From the NCBI GenBank assembly GCA_903837365.1, contig CAILUF010000042.1, forward strand, positions 1 to 12,347: 12,347 nt of DNA, in the 5' to 3' direction. The stretch's first letter is position 1. Each line of letters starts with the position of its first letter. Positions 6,603 to 12,347 of this stretch are shown piece after piece. This DNA is from an uncultured Alphaproteobacteria bacterium (GTDB lineage: Bacteria > Pseudomonadota > Alphaproteobacteria > Rickettsiales > UBA1997). A model generated the notes under the pieces. That model searched no databases, was not told the DNA's origin, and saw nothing but the letters and a program-made list of their open reading frames with translations. The position numbers and the translations under genes were made by a program.

Positions 6603-7046
6603 ATGAATTGTTTCGATCTTTCTAATGCTCCAACTGATAACGTCAATAACGTTGCGCGAGTAGTTGGTAAAATAGCCAGTAGCGAATGCGTTTCGACGCA
6701 ATTTTTGCCTGTTCTAATCTTTTTAGCAATAGCAATTGGCTTATCAATTGTGATAATTTTAATTCCATTTATTATTAATAAAATGCGTCCCGATCTTGAA
6801 AAAAATTCGCCTTATGAGTGCGGATTTGAAGGGCAGGGTAAGGTTCGAAATAATTTTTCAGTGCAATTTTATTTAGTGGCAATTTTATTTATAATTTTTG
6901 ATTTAGAAATCGCCTTTCTTTTTCCATGGGCAGTTACGTTAAAGGATATCGGTGTTTTTGGTTATTCATCAATGATGATATTTCTTGCCTTACTTACAAT
7001 TGGATTTATTTATGAGTGGAAACGCGGAGCTTTAGAATGGAAATAA
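6603..7046 (+). CDS. nuoA: NADH-quinone oxidoreductase subunit A
   Basis: Subunit A of respiratory Complex I, a small three-helix membrane protein beside the quinone site. Diagnostic stretches are SPYECGFEG (69-77), FYLVAILFIIFDLEIAF (89-105) followed directly by LFPWA, and the C-terminal FIYEWKRGALEWK. Helices lie at about 34-58, 88-112 and 120-138. At 147 residues it is longer than the usual ~120: about 30 polar residues (MNCFDLSNAPTDN onward) precede the normal start of the family. No other in-frame ATG lies before helix 1, so either the extension is real or a non-ATG start is used. It heads a nuoABC cluster, 55 bp ahead of nuoB, with no Shine-Dalgarno. Confidence 0.95.
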   Translation: MNCFDLSNAPTDNVNNVARVVGKIASSECVSTQFLPVLIFLAIAIGLSIVIILIPFIINKMRPDLEKNSPYECGFEGQGKVRNNFSVQFYLVAILFIIFDLEIAFLFPWAVTLKDIGVFGYSSMMIFLALLTIGFIYEWKRGALEWK

Positions 7047-7101
7047 CAATAACCAATAAAATTTATTAATACTAATTGTAAACCAATATTTTTTAATTTT
7101 T

Positions 7102-7641
7102 ATGAATAATCTCTCACCTCTTAATCAAGATTTGCTTTTAAATCAAGCTTTTGATGAGGTTAATAACCAAGGTTTTGTTACTGCAAAGTTGGATGATTTA
7201 ATTAATTGGGCAAGGACCGGATCGCTTTGGCCAATGACTTTCGGACTAGCTTGTTGTGCAGTTGAAATGATGCAAACTGCGGCGAGTCGTTACGATATTG
7301 ATCGTTTTGGAATGGTTTTTCGTCCATCTCCACGTCAATCGGATGTTATGATTGTTGCAGGAACTTTAACCAATAAAATGGCTCCAGCATTGCGTAAAGT
7401 TTATGATCAAATGGCTGAACCACGTTATGTAATTTCAATGGGAAGTTGTGCTAATGGTGGAGGTTATTACCATTATTCTTATTCAGTAGTGAGAGGATGT
7501 GATCGAATTGTTCCGGTTGACGTTTATGTTCCAGGATGTCCTCCAACTGCAGAAGCATTGCTTTACGGAGTTTTAGTTTTGCAAAGAAAAATTAAAAGAC
7601 AAAAAAATTTTTCTTTACCAAAAATTATAAAAAAAATATAA
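7102..7641 (+). CDS. nuoB: NADH-quinone oxidoreductase subunit B
   Basis: A 179-residue PSST-type subunit that carries iron-sulfur cluster N2, the last electron carrier before quinone. The cluster ligands are present: the adjacent cysteines in [10 protein letters not shown] (51-52), one in MGSCANGGG (116) and one in [12 protein letters not shown] (146). The core between [11 protein letters not shown] and VLVLQRK is almost textbook alphaproteobacterial or mitochondrial. The N-terminal ~30 residues are variable, as usual. It faces the cytoplasm at the junction of the peripheral and membrane arms. It is followed after 3 nt by nuoC, so the two are cotranscribed and probably translationally coupled. 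Confidence 0.97.
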   Translation: MNNLSPLNQDLLLNQAFDEVNNQGFVTAKLDDLINWARTGSLWPMTFGLACCAVEMMQTAASRYDIDRFGMVFRPSPRQSDVMIVAGTLTNKMAPALRKVYDQMAEPRYVISMGSCANGGGYYHYSYSVVRGCDRIVPVDVYVPGCPPTAEALLYGVLVLQRKIKRQKNFSLPKIIKKI

Positions 7642-7644
7642 ATT

Positions 7645-8244
7645 ATGTTTCAGGATTTATCGCTTCAAGCCAAATATATCAAAGATAATTTTAACGAGGT
7701 TAATATTGTCGAGCCAATAGTTAACGATAATTTAATCATTTATGTTTCGAAAGAAAAAATTATTGAATTACTTACTTTTTTGCGTGATGATTTGCAGTTA
7801 TCCTTTAAAACTTTGTTAGATGTTTTTGGTGCGGATATGCTTGGCATAAGATCGCCGAGATTCGAAGTAATTTATAATCTTTTAAGTTATAAGTTAAATA
7901 ATCGCATCACCATCAAGGTTTCAATTGACGATAAACAACAAGTTCCATCGGTTGAAAAAATATTTTCTTCAGCTAATTGGTATGAGCGCGAAATTTTCGA
8001 TATGTATGGCATTGAATTTAGCGATCATAGCGATTTGCGAAGAATTTTAACTGATTATAATTTTGAAGGTCATCCATTGCGCAAAGACTTTCCTCTTACT
8101 GGTTATAATGAGCTACGTTATGATGATGAAAAAAAAGCAATCGTTTATGAGCCTGTAAAACTCCAACAAGAATTTCGTAATTTTGATTTTGAAATGCCTT
8201 GGGAAGGAACGCAGTATGTTATTAAAAATATTGATAAAAAATAA
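7645..8244 (+). CDS. nuoC: NADH-quinone oxidoreductase subunit C
   Basis: The 30-kDa-type subunit of Complex I, 199 residues, comparable to alphaproteobacterial NuoC as a separate protein (in E. coli it is fused to NuoD). The family signature is clear: ANWYEREIFDMYGIEF (110-125), then LRRILTDYNFEGHPLRKDFP (131-150) and the ending YEPVKLQQEFRNFDF (168-182) with PWEG. It forms part of the hydrophilic connecting module near NuoB and NuoD. nuoD, which normally follows directly, is absent; the next gene is an unrelated small membrane protein 68 bp downstream. The rest of Complex I must therefore be encoded elsewhere. Confidence 0.97.
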   Translation: MFQDLSLQAKYIKDNFNEVNIVEPIVNDNLIIYVSKEKIIELLTFLRDDLQLSFKTLLDVFGADMLGIRSPRFEVIYNLLSYKLNNRITIKVSIDDKQQVPSVEKIFSSANWYEREIFDMYGIEFSDHSDLRRILTDYNFEGHPLRKDFPLTGYNELRYDDEKKAIVYEPVKLQQEFRNFDFEMPWEGTQYVIKNIDKK

Positions 8245-8312
8245 ACAGCTTAAAAAAATTAATTTTAGTTTTTAAAATTTTACTTTTACAATTTCTTAGA
8301 AACTTATTTTTT

Positions 8313-8732
8313 ATGGAAAAATCATTTATAAAATCAATTGAATTGTCTTTTAATAAGGCAAATAAAGGTCAAGAACAAGTCAATAATATCATATATTGGT
8401 GGGGTGTTTTAGCTTATTTAATTTCATATTTTATAATAAATAAAATAATTTTCTTAGTTGATATTAAAGCGCTTGATATCCTTATTTGCCTGCTTACTTG
8501 TATATATTTTATTTGGCATATTTTTGTTTTACATAAATGCAAGCCCAAAAAACCAGAAATTAGTGATGAAGAAAAAAAGAAAATTGAATTGGAAAGAAAA
8601 AAAGAAATGCCTAAAAAAATTATTCGTAAAATTTTCTTACGAGAGCCAATTTTTAAATGGAATACAATCTCGGTTATCACCGCTGTAGATCTTTTTGCTA
8701 TAGCTCATTTTAGCGGTTATTTTTTTCGCTAA
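8313..8732 (+). CDS. Conserved hypothetical three-helix membrane protein
   Basis: A 139-residue protein with hydrophobic segments at about 26-48 (IIYWWGVLAYLISYFI onward), 53-73 and 116-136, and a strongly basic, Lys/Glu-rich loop at 76-108 joining helices 2 and 3. Short conserved-looking pieces are NKANKGQEQVNNIIYWWG near the start, FLREPIFKWN just before helix 3, and HFSGYFFR at the end. The layout is reminiscent of small conserved hypothetical proteins of Rickettsiales, but I cannot name a family. It follows nuoABC in the same orientation after 68 bp and may share their transcript. A Complex I assembly or membrane accessory role is only a guess from position. Overlapping frames in this interval look like shadows because only this one gives clean helices. 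Confidence 0.75.
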   Translation: MEKSFIKSIELSFNKANKGQEQVNNIIYWWGVLAYLISYFIINKIIFLVDIKALDILICLLTCIYFIWHIFVLHKCKPKKPEISDEEKKKIELERKKEMPKKIIRKIFLREPIFKWNTISVITAVDLFAIAHFSGYFFR

Positions 8733-8863
8733 TAATTATAATACCCGATTTCAACATCAACTCTAAAATTTCATCCATTTAGAATTGCAAATTAAGTTCA
8801 AATTTTTGATTGAAAAAATTGAAAAATATTTTACTTAATTAATAAATTTTTAAATGATTTAAA

Positions 8864-10123
8864 TTAATCAACATCGTAATTTTTTAAAAATTCTGCAACC
8901 AAATAAAGCGAACCAGTAAGAAGAGTTAGTTGAGAAGAAAGTTGATTTATTCTAGCAAAGGCTTGTAAAAAATTTGAAGCGATGTAGTAGTTTATTTTTA
9001 ATTTATTGGCAATTTCGCAAAATTCCTCAATGCTTATCGCTCTAGGCTGATTGGGAATTAGCATAAAAATTATTTCATCAATTTGATAATTATTATTTTC
9101 ACTTATTTCGCGAAGAAAATCCTTGTAATTTTTATCATTAAGCATTGAAAAAATTATGGAAATTTTTTGTTTTGAAAATTTATTTAGAAATTGTTTTACG
9201 GTTTTTGCGCCTTGCATATTATGACTTCCATCTAAATAAAATTGACAATTTTTTGGTAATAATTTTAAAAAATTTTCGTCATTAATTTTTTGTAAACGAC
9301 CTCGCCAAGAAGCGCTTTTTAGGCCATCTAAAATTTGAGAATAACTAATTGAAAATTTGTTTTGTAGCATTACGCAACTCATCGCCAAAACGGCATTTTC
9401 TAGTTGATACGAGCCATTTAATCCTAATTTTATCTCGCTTAAATTGCTAATTTTATCGGCAATAAAATCTGAGCAATTAACTAAATTAGAATTTAATTGC
9501 AATGCTTTATTGCTAATAACTTCCATTACTTCTGGTTGTTGATTAGTGGTTATAGTTAAGCAATTTTTTTTGATAATTCCTGCCTTGGCAGAAGCGATTT
9601 TTTTCAACGTATCGCCAAGATATTGTTGATGATCAAAATCGATAGTGGTGATGATTGAACAAAGTGGATTATCGATGACATTCGTAGCGTCAAATTCTCC
9701 ACCAAGTCCAGTTTCAAGAAGTAAAATATCGGCTTTGATTCGACTAAATGCCACAAAGCTAGCAACCGTTGTTCCTTCAAAAAAAGTCACAGGAATTTCT
9801 GGAAATATTTTGCTGGCAATTTCAACCTCATGCAAAATTTCATTGAGCATGTAATCGCTAATAATTTCATCGGCTATTTCAATTCTTTCATTAAAATTTA
9901 CAAGATGAGGAGAAGTGTAACGATGAACTTTATAACCAGATTTATTAAAAATACTTTTTAAAAATGCTAAAGTTGAACCTTTGCCATTTGTCCCAGCAAT
10001 ATGAATGGTTGGTGGTAGATTGAAATGCGGATTATTTAAGCGTGAAAGTAAATTTTTAACCCGATCAATATTTAAATCAATATGATGAAAATTATTAGGA
10101 TCTGGCCAAGAAGGTAAAAGCAT
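8864..10123 (-). CDS. folC: Bifunctional folylpolyglutamate/dihydrofolate synthase
   Basis: A 419-residue ATP-dependent Mur-ligase-family enzyme that joins glutamate to dihydropteroate and/or adds glutamates to folates in the cytoplasm. Motifs in order: P-loop HIAGTNGKGS (41-50); SPHLVNFNERI (71-81); LETGLGGEFDATNV (136-149), with family acidic residues; the DFDHQQYLG block (162-170), ending in ASAKAGIIKK with the conserved Lys180 expected to be carbamylated; LNGSYQLENAVLA (235-247); WRGRLQ (273-278); and LDGSHN (297-302) at the start of the C-terminal domain. Its start lies 6 nt after the stop of the YihY gene, so it is the last gene of a tight minus-strand operon. Monofunctional FPGS or DHFS cannot be separated from the bifunctional enzyme by eye. 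Confidence 0.95.
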   Translation of the reverse strand: MLLPSWPDPNNFHHIDLNIDRVKNLLSRLNNPHFNLPPTIHIAGTNGKGSTLAFLKSIFNKSGYKVHRYTSPHLVNFNERIEIADEIISDYMLNEILHEVEIASKIFPEIPVTFFEGTTVASFVAFSRIKADILLLETGLGGEFDATNVIDNPLCSIITTIDFDHQQYLGDTLKKIASAKAGIIKKNCLTITTNQQPEVMEVISNKALQLNSNLVNCSDFIADKISNLSEIKLGLNGSYQLENAVLAMSCVMLQNKFSISYSQILDGLKSASWRGRLQKINDENFLKLLPKNCQFYLDGSHNMQGAKTVKQFLNKFSKQKISIIFSMLNDKNYKDFLREISENNNYQIDEIIFMLIPNQPRAISIEEFCEIANKLKINYYIASNFLQAFARINQLSSQLTLLTGSLYLVAEFLKNYDVD

Positions 10124-10129
10124 GAATAA

Positions 10130-11044
10130 TTATTTTTTTACAACTTTCAAAAAAACTTGATAAGTACGATGGAAATGGTAATTAAATTCTGCTCCTAAAA
10201 TAAATATCAAGCTTATTAAATAAAAAAACATTAGTGAAATAATGATCCCAGCAATTGAGCCATAAACAAAATTTAATTGATGAAATTGTTCAAGATAAAA
10301 TGAAAAAAGATGCTCTAAAACAATCCATAAAAAAACGGCCAAAATTGATCCTGGCACGGTTTGAGTAATTTTTTGTTTGGCATTGGGAAGGGCATAGTAC
10401 AGCATCGACGTTGCAGTAGCAAGAAGAAATAAAAAAGCAATATAGCGCAAATAAAAGAAATCATAATCAATATTTAAAGCGAAATTAAATTTTACTTCAA
10501 GATCCTTTAGAACTCGAGGAACAATCACGAAGGTGATAATTGCGCTGATAATTGTAAAAATAATTACAAAAAATTCCATAATACTAAAAAGCCTTCGCCA
10601 TAAATAAGGAGGAGGAAAGGCAACGCGATAAGCACGATTTAAAATTGTTCTACATCCTTCAACCGATGAGGATGCGGTCCAGATAACTCCTATAATTGCG
10701 ATAGTTAAAAAACTATTTTCAGGACCAGAGACAATCTCATTGATTCTTGGCGATAAAGCCTGAGCCATTTCCTTGGGAATTGAGTGAAGAATGTTATTAA
10801 CAAAATCAACGCCAATTTCCGAAGCTCCAACCAAGCCGATAATTGAGATTAAAAAAATTAACGAAGGAAATAAAGATAAAATACTTAAGAAAGCTAGATA
10901 GCCAGCGTGCTCGATACCATCGTGACGAATAGTATCAATAATCGCAATTCTCAAAATTTTGATTGGAATCAGGCAATATTTATGAAAGTAATAGTCAATT
11001 TTATTGCGTTTAATAAATTTTTTTTTCCGGGTTTTAGTTATCAT
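10130..11044 (-). CDS. YihY/BrkB family inner-membrane protein
   Basis: A 304-residue polytopic membrane protein of the YihY/BrkB (formerly 'ribonuclease BN') family. The family core is present: AGYLAFLSILSLFPSLIFL (47-65) with the central Pro, SSSVEGCRTILNRAYRV (125-141), YYALPNAKQKITQTVPG (216-232), the Trp-rich LAVFLWIVLEHLFSFYL (235-251), and YGSIAGIIISLMFFYL then FILGAEFNY (261-289). About six helices are visible. The N-terminal 20 residues are strongly basic (KTRKKKFIKRNK). The function of the family is unsettled; the old RNase BN and virulence-factor labels are not reliable. It lies between a GNAT-like gene (14 nt upstream) and folC (6 nt downstream) in one transcription unit. Confidence 0.92.
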   Translation of the reverse strand: MITKTRKKKFIKRNKIDYYFHKYCLIPIKILRIAIIDTIRHDGIEHAGYLAFLSILSLFPSLIFLISIIGLVGASEIGVDFVNNILHSIPKEMAQALSPRINEIVSGPENSFLTIAIIGVIWTASSSVEGCRTILNRAYRVAFPPPYLWRRLFSIMEFFVIIFTIISAIITFVIVPRVLKDLEVKFNFALNIDYDFFYLRYIAFLFLLATATSMLYYALPNAKQKITQTVPGSILAVFLWIVLEHLFSFYLEQFHQLNFVYGSIAGIIISLMFFYLISLIFILGAEFNYHFHRTYQVFLKVVKK

Positions 11045-11058
11045 TTTTAAAAATTTAT

Positions 11059-11490
11059 TTATAAACTTTTTTCAAAGGAAAATTGATTTAAATTAAATTT
11101 ATGCAAAGCGAAAATTTTTTGCAAAATATTATTTTTAGTTGCTAATTTAGCTGATATAATTTGGCAATTATTTTTTTTTGCAATTGATTCAAGCTTAGAT
11201 ATGGCAAGTTCAGTAAAACTTTGCGAATCTTCGCTATTTTTTATTAAGAAATTATAAATTTCAAGATATTTTGTTGATGATAAATGATTTATAATATTAT
11301 AAGAAATAATTGCGCAAACCTCTTGATTTTGATTATTTATAACTAAAAATACTTTATATGAATTACTATTTAATTTATTTTTTACGTTTTCTTTTTCGCA
11401 ATCAAAGTTATCTTTCAAAAGCTCGTAAGCTGAAGAAACAGTATCATCGCTAAGATAATATTGGGAAGAAATTTCGGCAATTTGTAACAT
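11059..11490 (-). CDS. Hypothetical protein, possible divergent GNAT-fold acetyltransferase
   Basis: A 143-residue soluble protein with no signal or membrane segment. The order of elements resembles GNAT N-acetyltransferases: a helix (YYLSDDTVSSAYELL), two strands around FLVINNQNQEVCAIISYNI (48-66), a strand at KYLEIYNFLIK (74-84), a helix (FTELAISKLESIAKK, about 91-105), the strand CQIISAKL, and a final LQKIFALHKFNLNQFSFEK resembling the 'x-F-Y-x-x-x-G-F' tail. The acetyl-CoA pyrophosphate loop (Q/R-x-x-G-x-G/A) is not recognisable: where it should be the protein reads KNSEDSQSF. It is therefore either a very divergent or inactive member, or not GNAT at all. It is the first gene of the yihY-folC operon and diverges from argG. 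Confidence 0.65.
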   Translation of the reverse strand: MLQIAEISSQYYLSDDTVSSAYELLKDNFDCEKENVKNKLNSNSYKVFLVINNQNQEVCAIISYNIINHLSSTKYLEIYNFLIKNSEDSQSFTELAISKLESIAKKNNCQIISAKLATKNNILQKIFALHKFNLNQFSFEKSL

Positions 11491-11531
11491 ATTTTATTTT
11501 TTAAAATTGACAAATTTTTGTAAAAAATTAT

Positions 11532-11551
11532 TTTTGCTATCGCAAGCAAAA
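11532..11551. promoter_or_regulatory. Inverted repeat in the divergent region before argG
   Basis: Perfect 7-bp arms TTTTGCT (11532-11538) and AGCAAAA (11545-11551) enclose ATCGCA; an alternative TTGC/GCAA pairing exists in the same place. It lies between the divergent GNAT-like gene and argG, about 150 bp upstream of the argG ATG. This is one of the few GC-containing spots in the intergenic region and could be an operator or a leader hairpin. A perfect TTGACA stands at 11507-11512, but no good -10 follows at 16-18 bp. Confidence 0.33.
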
Positions 11552-11700
11552 TAAAATCACTGTTAATTTTTTATTTAAACTTGATAAAAAGCAATGTAAA
11601 ATTTCTTTATTATTGCCTACTTGCTAGTTAAATTTTTTCAATAAAAATGGGAATATATTTAAATCAAAAAAATTTATTTTTAAAAAAACGCAAAAAAAAT

Positions 11701-12347
11701 ATGAGTGAAAAAAAAATTAAAAAGATTGTATTAGCATACTCCGGTGGACTTGATACTTCAGTTATTTTAAAATGGTTACAAGAAAATTACCAATGCGAAG
11801 TTGTAACTTTCACTGCTGATTTGGGGCAGGGTGAAGAATTGGAACCAGCCAGAAAAAAAGCACAAATGCTTGGCGTAAAAGAAATTTTTATAGAAGATTT
11901 GCGCGAAGAATTTGTAAGTAATTATGTTTTTCCAATGTTTCGCGCTAATGCACTTTACGAAGGAGTATATTTGCTTGGAACATCAATTGCGCGACCATTA
12001 ATTGCTAAAAGACAAATTGAAATTGCTACGCAAGTTGGTGCTGATGCGGTTGCCCATGGTGCAACTGGCAAAGGTAATGATCAGGTTCGTTTTGAACTTG
12101 GTTACTACGCAAATAGACCGGATATTAAAATCATTGCTCCATGGCGAATCTGGGATTTAAATTCGCGAACCAAATTGATCGAATATGCCACGCAACATCA
12201 AATCCCAGTTGCTAAGGATAAACTTGGCGAAGCGCCATATTCAGTTGATGCCAATCTTTTACATACTTCAAGCGAAGGAAAAGTTTTGGAAGATCCAGCG
12301 CAAGAAGCTCCGGAATATGTTTATCAACGAACTGTAAATCCTTTAAA
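11701..12347 (+). CDS. argG: Argininosuccinate synthase, 5' part (cut by window edge)
   Basis: The first 215 residues of ArgG, which joins citrulline and aspartate using ATP in the penultimate step of arginine synthesis. The frame is open to the window end. Motifs: the ATP-binding loop AYSGGLDTS (12-20), [17 protein letters not shown] (93-109), [15 protein letters not shown] (119-133), APWRIWDL (146-153), and [20 protein letters not shown] (180-199). About half of the normal ~400 residues is present, with no damage. Two in-frame ATGs exist. The one at 11701 places the P-loop at the usual distance from the N-terminus and is preferred; the one at 11647 would add 18 Lys/Asn-rich residues. The region upstream is A-rich, without a Shine-Dalgarno. 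Confidence 0.96.
   Translation, partial: MSEKKIKKIVLAYSGGLDTSVILKWLQENYQCEVVTFTADLGQGEELEPARKKAQMLGVKEIFIEDLREEFVSNYVFPMFRANALYEGVYLLGTSIARPLIAKRQIEIATQVGADAVAHGATGKGNDQVRFELGYYANRPDIKIIAPWRIWDLNSRTKLIEYATQHQIPVAKDKLGEAPYSVDANLLHTSSEGKVLEDPAQEAPEYVYQRTVNPL

Noticed and set aside
6843..6850. GGTTCGAA resembling a tRNA T-loop
   Set aside because: It lies in the conserved coding region of nuoA, and no acceptor or anticodon arm can be formed around it.
8414..8688. Two overlapping frames (minus 8414-8680, plus 8458-8688)
   Set aside because: Both fall within the 139-residue membrane protein gene, whose frame alone gives regular helices and a proper start; the others are shadows.
8834..8867. Possible bidirectional terminator between the 139-residue gene and folC
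   Set aside because: Only a 6-bp all-AT stem (TTAATT/AATTAA) forms, overlapping the folC stop; too weak to call. The rest of 8733-8863 shows nothing recognisable.
9645..9854. 69-residue frame on the + strand
   Set aside because: Antisense to the conserved catalytic part of folC, with no independent support.
11507..11512. Perfect TTGACA as the argG promoter
   Set aside because: No acceptable -10 hexamer follows at 16-18 bp, so the match is probably chance.
11647..11700. Upstream in-frame ATG extending argG by 18 residues
   Set aside because: The added residues are low-complexity Lys/Asn-rich and not typical of ArgG; the ATG at 11701 gives the normal N-terminus.

Overview
The window reads as a very AT-rich chromosome segment (roughly 30% GC or lower by eye) from a small-genome alphaproteobacterium, most likely Rickettsiales-like. 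Grounds are the protein set (LptF/LptG, NuoA/B/C of the alphaproteobacterial/mitochondrial type, YajQ, YihY/BrkB, FolC), the scattering of pathway genes into small groups, and a 139-residue membrane protein that looks like a conserved rickettsial hypothetical. This placement is inference. dapA, and especially argG, show more amino-acid biosynthesis than classical intracellular Rickettsiales keep. No rRNA, tRNA, insertion sequence, phage gene or CRISPR array was seen.

Layout. 17-508: yajQ (+). 564-773: orphan thiS (-). 878-3140: overlapping lptF-lptG (+), the membrane subunits of the LPS exporter. 3257-5136: three consecutive predicted lipoproteins (+). The two large ones resemble the LPP20 family, and between them lies a 54-residue mini-lipoprotein. 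5137-5570: a 434-bp gene-free stretch holding an imperfect ~100-bp palindrome with a GC-rich apex, a promoter-like site and hairpin-plus-T-run that could bound a ~113-nt RNA, and five copies of a 17-bp tandem repeat ending at dapA. 5571-6440: dapA (-). 6603-8244: nuoA-nuoB-nuoC (+), not followed by nuoD but by a small three-helix membrane protein (8313-8732). 8864-11490: a compact (-) operon, in transcription order a GNAT-like protein, a YihY/BrkB membrane protein and folC. 11701-12347: the 5' part of argG (+), cut by the window edge.

How the genes fit together. Much of the window concerns the envelope (LPS export, outer-membrane lipoproteins, DapA feeding meso-diaminopimelate and lysine, YihY). 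The rest is respiration (Complex I quinone-side subunits), folate and arginine. None of the 15 predicted starts has a visible Shine-Dalgarno sequence, and many are preceded by an AT-only leader of the type TTAATT(T)ATG.

I found no clear new multi-gene system. The best candidates for something undescribed are the lipoprotein trio, the structured 5137-5570 interval, the large hairpin at 3172-3222 and the consistently SD-less starts.
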